A DNA stretch of 64,000 nucleotides from Enterococcus_I eurekensis (GTDB lineage Bacteria > Bacillota > Bacilli > Lactobacillales > Enterococcaceae), in NCBI RefSeq assembly GCF_042654605.1, contig NZ_JBHSGT010000020.1:117045-181044 (forward strand). Reading direction: 5' to 3'. Positions 1 through 9,037 of the stretch are shown here, in pieces. A model generated the notes under the pieces. It saw nothing but the letters and a program-made list of their open reading frames with translations, was not told where the DNA came from and searched no databases. Positions within the stretch are counted from its first letter, which is position 1. Each line of letters opens with the position of its first letter. The position numbers and the translations under genes were made by a program.

Positions 1-469
1 CTGTGACTGTATTTAACTCGCCAATCGACTTCGCTCCTACTGGCAATGCGCTTTTTTGAACAAGCATTGGTGGAATGGAAACTTTGCGTAAAGGGCTCGT
101 TGATTCATTGACAAATGCATCCCATTCTTCGGTTGTTTCTAAACCATAACTTTCCTTGAGTTTTAAATAATAAGTCGATTCGATGTTGCCATCGTGCTCC
201 CAAGCACTAACAGGTAACCCTTGTGTTCCAAAATTCCATCCCAAAATCGCCTCTTGATTCCCTGGAATTAAGACAAAACGTTCACTGTCAATTGAGCATT
301 CAAACGTTTCACACTTGACACCGCCCAACTCAAAATTTGTATATTCAACATCAGAAATATATTTTAAAGGACTGACAAAATACATTAATACTTGATTCAT
401 TACTTGAAGTCTTAATTCCGGCGATAAATTTTTCCAATTAATCCACTCTAACGCTTCAAAAAAAGTCAC
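1..469 (-). CDS. hypothetical protein, 3' end outside window
   Basis: An open frame of 156 codons runs off the left edge. I chose the GTG at 467-469 because GGGGAG lies five bases upstream; no ATG is near. The product starts VTFFEALEWINWKNLS and has the look of a soluble alpha/beta protein: no signal peptide or membrane segment, many aromatic and acidic residues, and a stretch reading FVLIPGNQEAILGWNFGTQG. I do not recognise the family. A weak promoter (-10 TATACT at 509-514) lies upstream, inside the cshB terminator region. Confidence 0.6.
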   Translation of the reverse strand, partial: MTFFEALEWINWKNLSPELRLQVMNQVLMYFVSPLKYISDVEYTNFELGGVKCETFECSIDSERFVLIPGNQEAILGWNFGTQGLPVSAWEHDGNIESTYYLKLKESYGLETTEEWDAFVNESTSPLRKVSIPPMLVQKSALPVGAKSIGELNTVT

Positions 470-508
470 TTTGCTCCCCACCCTTTTTCTTTTCGTGATT
501 CTCTTTTT

Positions 509-537
509 AGTATAGCACGAATCAAAAAAATCAACTA
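509..537 (-). promoter_or_regulatory. weak promoter for the left-edge gene
   Basis: On the minus strand TATACT (509-514) follows a poor -35 (TAGTTG) by 17 bases. It overlaps the T-tract of the cshB terminator, so the next gene appears to be restarted immediately after termination. Inferred from sequence only. Confidence 0.35.
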
Positions 538-564
538 AAACATTTTTATTTGCTTTAGTTGATT
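522..564 (-). terminator. cshB rho-independent terminator
   Basis: AATCAACTAAA (529-539) and TTTAGTTGATT (554-564) form an 11-bp stem followed on the minus strand by a run of seven T. It lies just beyond the cshB stop codon. Confidence 0.85.
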
Positions 565-572
565 TATTAAAA

Positions 573-1919
573 TTATTGGTTTGAATTTTTCTTAGATTTG
601 CGCGCCGTACGACTTGTTTGACGGTTTTCTAAACGACGTTTGGCTTTACGATCTTTATCAATCGCCCATTGAATTTTTTTCTTATAACCAGGTTTAACAT
701 TTTTCTTTTTCTTAAAGACCATCGCTTGAATTTTCGGATCCAATTCATCACGCGATTTCTCACGTTTTTTACGACGATTTCGATCATAAGTGTCAACAAT
801 TTCACCATTTTTAATTTCTTTTGGTTCAAATTCGACACCTAATTTTTCAATTTCAGCAATCGCTTGTTCATTACTTGGGCTATACAATGTAATAGCTGTC
901 CCAGCTAATTGATTACGACCCGTACGACCCACACGGTGAATAAAGAAATCGAGATCTTCAGGAATTTCAGCATTAATAACGTGAGAGACACCTTCGATAT
1001 CAATTCCTCGAGCAGCTAAATCGGTTGCGACAACGTATTGATACTCTAAGTTTTGTACTTGACGCATGACTTTTTTACGGTCACGAGGTGTAATATCCCC
1101 ATGAATTTTAGCAACTTTCAAATCTTTTTCGATTAAATAACTCGCAATTTCATCGACTCTTGATTTTGTATTCGCAAAAACAATTGCTAAATAGGGATGT
1201 CCGACCGTTAATAAATTGTAAATTAAACGATTCGTATCTTTTCCTTTAGTTGAAATTAACCAGTTTTCAATGCTTTCTGAAATAATCGCTTTCGGACGAA
1301 TTTCTTCAATTAATGGATTTTCCATATATTTTTTCAAGAATGGGCGTAGTTTTTCAGGAATCGTCGCTGAAAAAACAAGCATTTGTAATTTATCTGGTAA
1401 TTGACCAGCGATTTGGTCGACTTCTTTTAGGAAACCTAAATCAAGCGTCATATCTGCTTCATCAATTACTAAGGCTGTTGCCGTATAAATTTTTAGAGCT
1501 CTTTCATTAACTAAGTCTAAAATACGACCTGGCGTTCCAACAACCACATGCGGCTGTTGATTTTTTAAACGATTCATTTGTCTTTGTTTATCTGTCCCAC
1601 CCACATAGTTTGCCACACGCATTTCAGGATTTGAAAAAGCGGCAACTTGTTTGGCTTCTTGATAGATTTGAGTCGCTAACTCACGACTTGGTGCCGTAAT
1701 AACTACTTGGACTTGATCTTTGGTCGCGTCAATTTTATCCATTAGTGGTAATAAAAAGGTATGTGTTTTTCCACTCCCGGTTTGTGATTGCCCCACGACA
1801 CTGCGGCCTTCTTGAATTACCGGAATTAACTTACTTTGAACTTCAGTTGGTTCGGTAAACTTTTTTTCTTCTAGTGCTTTGTAAATAAATGGTTGGAATG
1901 CAAATGATTCAAATGACAT
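573..1919 (-). CDS. cshB: DEAD-box RNA helicase CshB
   Basis: 448-residue ATP-dependent RNA helicase expected to act in cold adaptation, mRNA turnover and ribosome assembly. The two RecA-like domains are complete: Q-motif region near residues 6-28, motif I SQTGSGKT near 45-52, PSRELA, TPGR, the DEAD box at 153-156, SAT, then ARGID and HRVGRTGR in the second domain. The C-terminal 60 residues are a Lys/Arg-rich tail, as in CshB-type helicases, and probably bind RNA. It starts at ATG and is followed by its own terminator. The assignment to CshB rather than CshA rests on the shorter length and the basic, not Gly-rich, tail. Confidence 0.93.
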   Translation of the reverse strand: MSFESFAFQPFIYKALEEKKFTEPTEVQSKLIPVIQEGRSVVGQSQTGSGKTHTFLLPLMDKIDATKDQVQVVITAPSRELATQIYQEAKQVAAFSNPEMRVANYVGGTDKQRQMNRLKNQQPHVVVGTPGRILDLVNERALKIYTATALVIDEADMTLDLGFLKEVDQIAGQLPDKLQMLVFSATIPEKLRPFLKKYMENPLIEEIRPKAIISESIENWLISTKGKDTNRLIYNLLTVGHPYLAIVFANTKSRVDEIASYLIEKDLKVAKIHGDITPRDRKKVMRQVQNLEYQYVVATDLAARGIDIEGVSHVINAEIPEDLDFFIHRVGRTGRNQLAGTAITLYSPSNEQAIAEIEKLGVEFEPKEIKNGEIVDTYDRNRRKKREKSRDELDPKIQAMVFKKKKNVKPGYKKKIQWAIDKDRKAKRRLENRQTSRTARKSKKNSNQ

Positions 1920-2016
1920 TCAAACACCTTCTTTCTTATAACATCTTTGTGATTATAACACATTCACTTTTGAAAACCTACTTTTCAGAAAATAAAATCA
2001 ATATCTTCAAAGGAAA

Positions 2017-2056
2017 TCCGCTAAAAAGAGCCGCGACAACCTTGTCACAGCCCTCT
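2017..2056 (-). terminator. terminator after the HD hydrolase gene
   Basis: Minus-strand hairpin AGAGGGCTGTGACA / TGTCGCGGCTCT with two G-U pairs, then TTTTTAG. The same stem core (GCTGTGACA) is reused in hairpins at 21524-21553 and 48936-48963. Confidence 0.75.
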
Positions 2057-2066
2057 AATTTTCCCT

Positions 2067-2714
2067 TTAAACATGCCATTCTGCATAAAACTGGTCTAAA
2101 AATTGTTCCATAAACTGTTTTCTTTCAAATGCTAAATTACGCGCATAAGTCGTATTCATTTTATCGGGTAATAAAAATAATTTTTCATAAAAATGATTGA
2201 TGACGGTTGACCCTTGACGATATTCTGCTTTACTTGTAAAAGTCTTTGGTTTTATTTCTTCATCATAGATTGGATGACCATGGCCACCACCGTAATAGGC
2301 TGTTCTTAAAATACCCATCGCACCGACTGCTTCTAAACGATCAGCATCTTGAACAATTTTTCCCGCTAAACTTAAAGGTTCGGCATCGTCTGTTAATCCT
2401 TTAGAATAAGACATATTTTGAATGCTATGTAAAATATCCTTCATTTGTCCTTCACTTACCTCTAAGCCCGATAGTAGCGCTTCAACTTCTTTGACTTTAC
2501 TAGCAACGTCTTCCACCACTTTATCATCAATGACATCATGAAGATAAGCACTCGCTTGAACAACGAAAGAATCCACACTGAGTTGATCACCTTCTACAAT
2601 CATTTTAGCGTAATTTGCGACTCGTTGAACATGTTTAAAATCATGACCCGACTTTTCATTTTCCAATTCTTTACGTGCAAATGCAATCACATGCTCGATT
2701 TTATTACTTCGCAT
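2067..2714 (-). CDS. HD-domain phosphohydrolase (YedJ-like)
   Basis: 215-residue metal-dependent phosphohydrolase of the HD superfamily. The metal-binding pattern is visible: H28, the HD pair H59-D60 in AYLHDVIDDK, and a later Asp in QDADRLEAVG. Length and motif spacing fit the YedJ/YpgQ group, whose members act on nucleotides in vitro; the physiological substrate is unknown. The ATG at 2714 overlaps the end of the preceding methyltransferase gene by 11 bases, so the two are translated from one mRNA. A terminator follows. Confidence 0.85.
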   Translation of the reverse strand: MRSNKIEHVIAFARKELENEKSGHDFKHVQRVANYAKMIVEGDQLSVDSFVVQASAYLHDVIDDKVVEDVASKVKEVEALLSGLEVSEGQMKDILHSIQNMSYSKGLTDDAEPLSLAGKIVQDADRLEAVGAMGILRTAYYGGGHGHPIYDEEIKPKTFTSKAEYRQGSTVINHFYEKLFLLPDKMNTTYARNLAFERKQFMEQFLDQFYAEWHV

Positions 2715-3879
2715 CAGTAGTCTCTCTTGGTTCTCTTGGCGGTCTAGTTCCCCAATATTGGAATAAATCGGTTCTTAAAGCACCATTGTATAATTTACGT
2801 TTTTTCGTGGCTTTTTCGCCATAAAACTCTTCAAACATCAAATCACTGGTAATAATGTACTTACTCCAGGTTTTTAACGGTCTAAAGACTTGTCCCATTT
2901 CTTTATACAGTTGACGAACGCTTTCTGCTTCACCTAAACGTTCACCATAAGGTGGGTTGGCTACAATTACACCGTATTCTTTCGTAATATGGATATCTTT
3001 CACAGCTTGTTGCTTAAAGGTAATCGAATCACCTAAACCAATTTCATCGGCATTTTTTTGAGCAATCTCAATTAAACGGCCATTAATATCAGAACCGGTA
3101 ATATCAAGAACCACATCGTAGTCCGCTGCTTCGTCAGCTTCTAATCGAACTTTGTCAAAAATTTCTGGTTTAAACCAATCCCATTTTTCACAGGCGAAAT
3201 CACGGTTAAAGCCTGGCGCAATATTATGACCAATCAGAGCCGCTTCAATACAAAGCGTTCCAGAACCACATACTGGATCATAAAACGGACGATCTTTACG
3301 CCAATTTGTTAACATCACAAGAGCTGCTGCCATATTTTCTTTCAGTGGAGCGCCACCTTTTTCTAAACGGTAACCACGTTTAAACAAACTTGGTCCGGTT
3401 GTGTCTAAAGTCACCATCACGTGGTCTTTTAACAAAGCTACTTCTAATTGGAATAAAGCACCCGTTTCAGCTAAAGGAACCGATGCTGGACGGTGATAGT
3501 ACTCGCGTAAACGATTAACAATTGCTTTTTTTGTAATCGCTTGGCAATCGGGTGTACTGTATAATTTTGATTTAATTGATTTACCTGCTACAGGGAATTC
3601 AGCATCTAATGGCAAGAAATCTTCCCAAGGTAAGGCTTTAACTTTTTCAAATAATTCATCAAAAGTATACGCATCAAATTCGCCTACAACAATCTTAATT
3701 CGATCTGCCGTACGCAACCATAAGTTTGTTTGAGCGATCGTTTCCATCGTTCCTTTAAATCGAGCGCGCCCATTTTCAACTTGGCACTCAATCCCCATAT
3801 CTCGCAACTCTTTACCGACTAATGCTTCTAATCCACTTGCTGCCGTTGCAACAAGGTTAAATGTTTGATTTTCTTTCAT
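2704..3879 (-). CDS. THUMP-domain 23S rRNA guanine-N2-methyltransferase (RlmL/YpsC-like)
   Basis: 391-residue SAM-dependent RNA methyltransferase. I set the start at 3879 (MKENQTF), where AAAGGAG precedes the ATG; a longer frame to 3957 would run through the rnpB terminator and has no ribosome site. An N-terminal ferredoxin-like/THUMP region (about 5-160) is followed by a Rossmann methyltransferase with the SAM loop DPVCGSGTLCIEAAL and the catalytic NPPYGERLG motif that defines N2-guanine/N6-adenine RNA methylases. The family modifies G2445-type positions of 23S rRNA. It is shorter than E. coli RlmL because the second (RlmK) domain is absent, as usual in Firmicutes. Confidence 0.9.
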   Translation of the reverse strand: MKENQTFNLVATAASGLEALVGKELRDMGIECQVENGRARFKGTMETIAQTNLWLRTADRIKIVVGEFDAYTFDELFEKVKALPWEDFLPLDAEFPVAGKSIKSKLYSTPDCQAITKKAIVNRLREYYHRPASVPLAETGALFQLEVALLKDHVMVTLDTTGPSLFKRGYRLEKGGAPLKENMAAALVMLTNWRKDRPFYDPVCGSGTLCIEAALIGHNIAPGFNRDFACEKWDWFKPEIFDKVRLEADEAADYDVVLDITGSDINGRLIEIAQKNADEIGLGDSITFKQQAVKDIHITKEYGVIVANPPYGERLGEAESVRQLYKEMGQVFRPLKTWSKYIITSDLMFEEFYGEKATKKRKLYNGALRTDLFQYWGTRPPREPRETTDAK

Positions 3880-3896
3880 AATTGTTCTCCTTTTGA

Positions 3897-3925
3897 TAAA
3901 AAAATCCTCCCGTAACGGAAGGATT
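3897..3925 (-). terminator. rnpB terminator
   Basis: Minus-strand hairpin AATCCTTCC / GGGAGGATT with a GTTA-type loop, followed by seven T. It lies between the 3' end of RNase P RNA and the methyltransferase start. Confidence 0.85.
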
Positions 3926-3936
3926 CCCCTGATAAA

Positions 3937-4324
3937 TTGTGATTTTCTATAAGCCATGTTTTGTCCAATTCTTTTTTACAGGGAAAAAAGAATATGGATA
4001 ATCATCTATCTGCAATTTTCATTGCCCTTTTGTCCCGTTCATTTCCGTTACAAAAAGCGCCCCTACCATAATGTTTGGGTTGCTCACTCGAGGGGTTTAC
4101 CGCGTTCCACCGCTTAAATTTCTCTAAGCGCTTCGTCACTGTGGCACTTTCAAGGGTACTCAAGCATAGCTTACACCTTAGCTCTTTTTCCTGCCGTTAT
4201 CTTTAAAAAAGATACCCTAGCTTATTTTTTCACTAGGCACGAACACTACAAACATCGCAGTTTGTGTGAGCATGGACTTTCCTCAGCTTGATCAAGTCAA
4301 ACCGCGATTATCCGAAAATCACAA
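3937..4324 (-). ncRNA. rnpB: RNase P RNA, class B
   Basis: Catalytic RNA that matures the 5' ends of tRNAs. The minus strand shows the universal segment GAGGAAAGTCCATGCTC close to the 5' end, and the outer P1 helix closes with TTGTGATTTTC at the 5' end and GAAAATCACAA at the 3' end, which fixes the limits. The length of about 388 nt is normal for the Bacillus (class B) type. It sits between gpsB and ypsC, as in other Firmicutes, and is followed by a strong terminator. Confidence 0.95.
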
Positions 4325-4344
4325 ATTGTTTCACTTTTTAGCAA

Positions 4345-4737
4345 TTAAAATTGACGCGTTTTTCCTAAATCCTCGTCATCTGAAAAAGTTGGCGTAATTG
4401 CGCCAACGCTTGCACTATCAGATTCTAATTTTTTACCAAACACTTCTTTTTCTAAATTCGATAAACGTTTTAGAATATCAAAATTCGTCACTGCTTGGCT
4501 TTTAGGCGCTTCTGTTTGAATACGTGAAGAAATTGATTGACTCTTTGTCAATTGGGCTACTTTAGCGTTTAAACGATCATTTTCTTCTTGTAAAGTTAAA
4601 ATTTCACGATTGTACGCTTCATAATCTTTGATAATCCCATCTAAAAATTCATCTACTTCAACGGGGTCGTATCCACGCATTTTTGTTTTAAATTCTTGTT
4701 GTAAAATATCTTTTGCGGAATAAATTAAATTTGCCAT
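4345..4737 (-). CDS. gpsB: cell division regulator GpsB
   Basis: 130-residue DivIVA-related membrane-associated coiled-coil protein that links septal and peripheral peptidoglycan synthesis, partly through class A penicillin-binding proteins such as the one at 6047-8341. The N-terminal signature (TKMRGYDPVEVDEFLDGIIKDY, residues about 18-39) is clear, followed by a coiled coil to about residue 68, a linker, and a short C-terminal helical segment (FDILKRLSNLEKEVFG) for oligomerisation. The position next to rnpB and ypsA is the usual one. The ribosome site is weak-looking (GAGGTG) but the start is unambiguous. Confidence 0.95.
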   Translation of the reverse strand: MANLIYSAKDILQQEFKTKMRGYDPVEVDEFLDGIIKDYEAYNREILTLQEENDRLNAKVAQLTKSQSISSRIQTEAPKSQAVTNFDILKRLSNLEKEVFGKKLESDSASVGAITPTFSDDEDLGKTRQF

Positions 4738-4809
4738 ATAAACACCTCATGAGTTAAATTCTGCTAAAATCAGCCTACTTAACCTATTCTACCAAAAAAG
4801 GCGGATAAA

Positions 4810-5364
4810 TCAAATAGAATCGCCAAAATATATTGCATTTTCTAAATCATCCATCGTTATTTGTTGAATAAGATATGCTTGCTGCTCTTGAAAATGACGG
4901 GCGTCTTTTAAAAAGTAGCTAGTCTTCCCTGGATAATCTTCATCATAGACAAGCAGACAGCCTTTGGTTTTCTCTAGTAAAAATCGGGTATGGTTCTTCA
5001 ACTGAGAAGGGTTTTGATATGGTTGATGACTCGTTGAATTGACATAGTCTGCTTGTAGTTTGACGGTATTTAAGAGTTGCTGATTTTTCTCATTCCAATT
5101 TCCACCCCAACCTTCGAACGGGAAAATGAGTGCAAGTTTTATTTCTGGATAAACTTTTTTTAATTCAATGACAACTTCTGCGGCCCACAATTCGACACCT
5201 AAATTTCCCGAGACGATAACCCACTTTAATCCGTCTTCAATTAGTGTGATTAAGGCTTCTCTTATCACTTTCTTAATGATTTTAATCTTCATATCTTTGT
5301 CTTGAAAGACGCCGATTTCGTAATTTCGATAACCGGTAATAATGAGTGCTTCTCTTGTTTTCAT
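4810..5364 (-). CDS. YpsA-like protein (DUF1273, SLOG superfamily)
   Basis: 184-residue protein of the DUF1273/YpsA group, a Rossmann-like SLOG fold thought to bind nucleotide-derived ligands. Visible features are the N-terminal ITGYRNYEIG segment, VSGNLGVELWAAE, and FPFEGWGGNWNE; the last two belong to the expected ligand pocket. In B. subtilis and S. aureus YpsA affects cell division. It lies just upstream of gpsB in the same direction, consistent with a shared division-related role. The biochemical activity is unknown. Confidence 0.85.
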   Translation of the reverse strand: MKTREALIITGYRNYEIGVFQDKDMKIKIIKKVIREALITLIEDGLKWVIVSGNLGVELWAAEVVIELKKVYPEIKLALIFPFEGWGGNWNEKNQQLLNTVKLQADYVNSTSHQPYQNPSQLKNHTRFLLEKTKGCLLVYDEDYPGKTSYFLKDARHFQEQQAYLIQQITMDDLENAIYFGDSI

Positions 5365-5397
5365 GAACTTACCTTTTCTTTCTATTTAGCTTTTTGC

Positions 5398-5403
5398 TAT
5401 AAT
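5398..5403 (+). promoter_or_regulatory. recU-PBP1A promoter, -10 box
   Basis: TATAAT preceded by TTGC, 22 bases upstream of the recU start; the -35 is poor (TTTCTT at 17-base spacing). The region between the divergent ypsA and recU starts is only 60 bases. Confidence 0.5.
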
Positions 5404-5424
5404 GTTCTACAGGAGCGTGATTAA

Positions 5425-6042
5425 ATGGCAATTAAATACCCCAATGGTCACCTACCATTGTATAATGAAGTACGAAAAAAACAACTAAAAAGAGCATCTC
5501 AAAAAACAACATTTTCAAATCGTGGAATGCGATTTGAAGAAGCCATCAACCAAAGTAATGATTATTACTTGAATCATGGCATTGCTGTTATTCACAAAAA
5601 ACCAACTCCTGTTCAAATTGTAAAGGTTGATTATCCAAAACGGAGTGCGGCGGTCATTAAAGAAGCTTATTTTAAAGACGCCTCGACCACTGATTATAAC
5701 GGTGTTTATCAAGGGCATTATCTTGATTTTGAAGCAAAAGAAACAAAAAACAAAACCTCTTTTCCTTTACAAAATTTGCATGAACATCAAATTAATCATA
5801 TGCGTCAATGTCTCACGCATCAAGGAATTTGTTTTATCTTACTTTGGTTTTCTAGCTTAAATCGTTGTTTTTTAATCGATAGTCAATATATTGTCGAAGC
5901 TTGGGAAAAGCAGGAAATCGAAAGAAAGTCGCTTTCCCTGACTCAAATAGAAAAAATCGGAATTGAAATCACTGTGGGAATTGCGCCAAGAATTCCCTTC
6001 ATCAAAGCAGTCGATCAATTGATTGAATCAAAGGAGAAATAA
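5425..6042 (+). CDS. recU: Holliday junction resolvase RecU
   Basis: 205-residue endonuclease that resolves four-way junctions in recombinational repair and chromosome segregation. The catalytic core is intact: GMRFEEAINQSNDYY, the TDYNGVYQGHYLDFEAKET segment carrying the acidic metal ligands and Lys, and the PLQNLHEHQ motif. The start ATG follows AGGAGCGTGATTAA. The gene is directly upstream of the class A penicillin-binding protein gene (five bases apart), the standard Firmicutes recU-ponA pair. Confidence 0.95.
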   Translation: MAIKYPNGHLPLYNEVRKKQLKRASQKTTFSNRGMRFEEAINQSNDYYLNHGIAVIHKKPTPVQIVKVDYPKRSAAVIKEAYFKDASTTDYNGVYQGHYLDFEAKETKNKTSFPLQNLHEHQINHMRQCLTHQGICFILLWFSSLNRCFLIDSQYIVEAWEKQEIERKSLSLTQIEKIGIEITVGIAPRIPFIKAVDQLIESKEK

Positions 6043-6046
6043 GAAT

Positions 6047-8341
6047 ATGCCAAATGAAACACCATCAAGAACCACCCGACACAAGCAACAGCCGAAAAAA
6101 AATCAACAAAAAAAGCTACCCAATAAGAAAAAGAAAAAATCATTCGGCTCAATCTTTTTAAAAGTGATATTAGGACTCGTTTTTATTGGCTGTATACTCT
6201 TTTTAGGAGGCGTAGGCCTTTTTTGGAGCTATGCCAGTAATGCACCTGAACTTGATGAAAAACGTTTAGAATCGCCAAATTCTTCAAAATTAATTGCTAT
6301 GAATAATGAAGTTTTCCAAGAACTTGGAACAGAAAAACGTGAAACGATTACTGCAACTGAAATCCCTAAATTACTTGAAGACGCCATCATCTCTGTTGAA
6401 GATCGTCGTTTTTACAAACATATCGGAGTCGATCCAATCCGGATTGTCGGCTCTGCCCTTTCAAACGTTAAAACAGGTGGTATGCAAGGTGGAAGTACTT
6501 TAACGCAACAATTAATTAAACTATCTTTCTTTTCAACAGCCGCCTCTGATCAAACATTAGAAAGAAAAGCGCAAGAAGCTTGGATGGCCGTTCAATTAGA
6601 AAAAGAAAAATCAAAACAAGAAATATTAACGTACTATATTAATAAAGTTTATATGTCAAATGGTCTTTATGGCATGCAAACTGCTTCAAAAGCTTTCTAT
6701 GGTAAGGCACTGGATGAATTAAATTTAGCCGAGACAGCTTTAATTGCCGGGCTACCTAACGCCCCTTCTTATTTTGATCCTTATGCCAATCCCGAAAATG
6801 CAAAAGATCGTCGTGATATTGTCTTATTTACAATGAAAGAAAACGAGAAAATCACTGAAAAAGAGTATCAAGAAGCGATTGATACGCCAATTGATGCTGG
6901 CCTGAAAAAACTAAGTGGCGGGAATAACACTTGGAAATATTACGATAATTACATCAAAGAAGTCATCGATGAAGTTGAAGAAAAAACAGGTGTAGACGTC
7001 TATAAAGACGGTGTTGAAATTCATACGAATATCGATATAGAAGCGCAACGACGTTTATACGATATTGTCAACACTGATCAATATGTCGCATATCCCGATG
7101 CGGATATGCAAGTAGCTGCGACTTTAATTGACGCAACTACCGGAAAAGTCACCGCCCAAATCGGTGGTCGCAATATTGAAGAAGGAACAATGCTAGGTAA
7201 CAACTTAGCGGTTAGCACAGCACGTGACTTAGGTTCGACGGTTAAACCGATTACTGATTATGCCCCAGCTTTTGAGTTCAATAAATATTCAACAGCTAAA
7301 ACGATTGTTGATGAACCATATAAATATAAAGGGACAAACATTCCTGTAATGAATTGGGATAATCAATACTGGGGAACCATGTCTTTACGCCGTGCATTAG
7401 TTGAATCGCGTAATGTCCCTGCCGCTAAACTTTTTGAAGATGTTGGCGCAGACAATATTGCAGAATTTTTAAGTCGTTTAAATATTCAATATGAGTCTAT
7501 TGAACAAGCCAATTCGATTTCAAGTAATACAAGCACACAAGAAGGTACTAAATATGGAATTTCTAGCTTAAAATTAGCAGCAGCTTATGCGGCTCTTGCC
7601 AACGGCGGAACGTATCACGAACCTCAATATGTTAACAAAATTGTTTTTGAAGATGGTTCTGAAGAAGTCGAGGCTTTTAAAACCAGAGGTACAAAAGCGA
7701 TGGAAGAAACAACCGCTTATATGGTTACTGATATTTTAAAAGGTGTCATCACTTCTGGAACCGGAACGAATGCAGCGATTAACGGACTTTACCAAGCAGG
7801 TAAGACCGGAACATCCAACTATTCAAAAGAGGATATCGAGCGAATCAACTCTCCTTATTCAGTAACGCCAGATTCAACTTTTGCGGGTTACACAAAGACT
7901 TATTCACTGGCTGTCTGGACGGGCTACAATAATCAAAAAACACCGATTGTGGGTGACAATACTCGTATTGCTAGCGATGTTTATCGTGAATTAATGCAAT
8001 TTGTCTCTGCCTCTGTTGTGAACAGTGACTGGGAAATGCCAAAAGGCTTAACTCGCATTGGTAATGAATTGTATTTTGAAGGCCAATATGTCGAACCAGT
8101 CAAACCATCGAAAACCAAAGAATCAAGCAGTAGTTCTAGTGAGTCCTCTACAGCGGAGAGTACCGAGACGACAGAAACTAGTGAAGTTCCTGCTAGTACA
8201 AGCAGTAGTAGCCAACCTGTTGAACCGACCCCTCCCCCAGTGGAATCTAGTAGCGAAGCACCTATTGTACCACCAACTACACCGCCGGCTAGTAGTTCCG
8301 TAGTCCCTCCAATAGAGCAAACACCACCAGCTACACCATAA
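6047..8341 (+). CDS. pbp1A: class A penicillin-binding protein, PBP1A
   Basis: 764-residue bifunctional peptidoglycan synthase. The start is the ATG at 6047 after AAAGGAGAAATAAGA, not an earlier frame start inside recU. Order: Lys-rich cytoplasmic N-terminus, one membrane helix (about 42-68), a GT51 transglycosylase with catalytic Glu in VEDRRFYKHIG (about 117) and GGSTLTQQLIK, then the transpeptidase with SxxK in GSTVKP (about 397), SRN (about 454) and KTGTSN (about 586). The last about 80 residues are a Ser/Thr/Glu then Pro/Ser low-complexity tail outside the membrane. It is cotranscribed with recU and ends at a shared terminator. Confidence 0.96.
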   Translation: MPNETPSRTTRHKQQPKKNQQKKLPNKKKKKSFGSIFLKVILGLVFIGCILFLGGVGLFWSYASNAPELDEKRLESPNSSKLIAMNNEVFQELGTEKRETITATEIPKLLEDAIISVEDRRFYKHIGVDPIRIVGSALSNVKTGGMQGGSTLTQQLIKLSFFSTAASDQTLERKAQEAWMAVQLEKEKSKQEILTYYINKVYMSNGLYGMQTASKAFYGKALDELNLAETALIAGLPNAPSYFDPYANPENAKDRRDIVLFTMKENEKITEKEYQEAIDTPIDAGLKKLSGGNNTWKYYDNYIKEVIDEVEEKTGVDVYKDGVEIHTNIDIEAQRRLYDIVNTDQYVAYPDADMQVAATLIDATTGKVTAQIGGRNIEEGTMLGNNLAVSTARDLGSTVKPITDYAPAFEFNKYSTAKTIVDEPYKYKGTNIPVMNWDNQYWGTMSLRRALVESRNVPAAKLFEDVGADNIAEFLSRLNIQYESIEQANSISSNTSTQEGTKYGISSLKLAAAYAALANGGTYHEPQYVNKIVFEDGSEEVEAFKTRGTKAMEETTAYMVTDILKGVITSGTGTNAAINGLYQAGKTGTSNYSKEDIERINSPYSVTPDSTFAGYTKTYSLAVWTGYNNQKTPIVGDNTRIASDVYRELMQFVSASVVNSDWEMPKGLTRIGNELYFEGQYVEPVKPSKTKESSSSSSESSTAESTETTETSEVPASTSSSSQPVEPTPPPVESSSEAPIVPPTTPPASSSVVPPIEQTPPATP

Positions 8342-8348
8342 TTTAATC

Positions 8349-8380
8349 AAAAAAACTCTGACGAAAGTCAGAGTTTTTTT
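8349..8380. terminator. bidirectional terminator of PBP1A and nth
   Basis: ACTCTGAC-GAAA-GTCAGAGT with A-runs on one side and T-runs on the other, so it can stop both convergent transcripts. The nth stop codon (8368-8370) lies inside the stem. Confidence 0.9.
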
Positions 8381-9030
8381 GATGCAAGTTCACGCATCCG
8401 GATTTTACCATCTTGGCACATCGATAACAATGGACAATCAGCGCATTTGGGTGCTCGTGCTGTACAATGATAACGTCCAAAGAAAATCATCGTATGGTGC
8501 ATCTTTACCCAGTCTTCTTTTGGTACTTTACGCATCAATGTTTCTTCGACCTCTAACACTGAAGCATTTAAACGACAAATTCTTAAACGTTTGGAAACAC
8601 GTTCTACGTGCGTATCTACAGCAATTGCCGGAATATCAAACGCATCCCCTAAGACGACGTTCGCAGTTTTACGTCCAACACCTGCTAAAGTCATTAAACC
8701 TTCTCTCGTTTGAGGAATCACGCCTCCAAAATCATCAATGATTTGTCGCGCACATTGCTTAATGTTTTTAGCTTTATTACGATACAAACCAATCGTTTTG
8801 ATTTTCTCCATAATAATTTCAATGGGTGCTTCTGCTAACTTTTCAGCTGTTGGAAAATCTGCAAATAAACTCGGTGTCACTTTATTAACCGAAACATCCG
8901 TTGCTTGCGCACTTAAAATCACAGCAATCAATAATTGAAAAGGCGTTTCGTGATCAAGTTCTCCGTAAGCATTTGGAAAAAGTTTATACATCTCTTCTAG
9001 AGCTATACGCGTTTTTTCAACACTAATCAT
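8368..9030 (-). CDS. nth: endonuclease III
   Basis: 220-residue base-excision repair glycosylase/AP-lyase for oxidised pyrimidines. The helix-hairpin-helix LMTLAGVGRKTANVVL contains catalytic K121, D139 is in AVDTHVERVS, and the 4Fe-4S cluster ligands C189, C196, C199 and C205 have the canonical 6-2-5 spacing. It is the second gene of a dnaD-nth pair (seven bases apart), the usual arrangement in Bacilli. The last codons form part of the terminator hairpin. Confidence 0.95.
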   Translation of the reverse strand: MISVEKTRIALEEMYKLFPNAYGELDHETPFQLLIAVILSAQATDVSVNKVTPSLFADFPTAEKLAEAPIEIIMEKIKTIGLYRNKAKNIKQCARQIIDDFGGVIPQTREGLMTLAGVGRKTANVVLGDAFDIPAIAVDTHVERVSKRLRICRLNASVLEVEETLMRKVPKEDWVKMHHTMIFFGRYHCTARAPKCADCPLLSMCQDGKIRMRELASKKL

Positions 9031-9037
9031 ATAAGTA

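Noticed and set aside
3880..3957. N-terminal extension of the RlmL-like methyltransferase
   Set aside because: It would be encoded by the rnpB terminator and 3' end, and the internal ATG at 3879 has a strong ribosome site.
8123..8350. 75-residue Arg/Trp/Cys-rich minus-strand frame in the PBP1A tail
   Set aside because: Antisense reading of the Ser/Pro low-complexity tail; starts inside the terminator.
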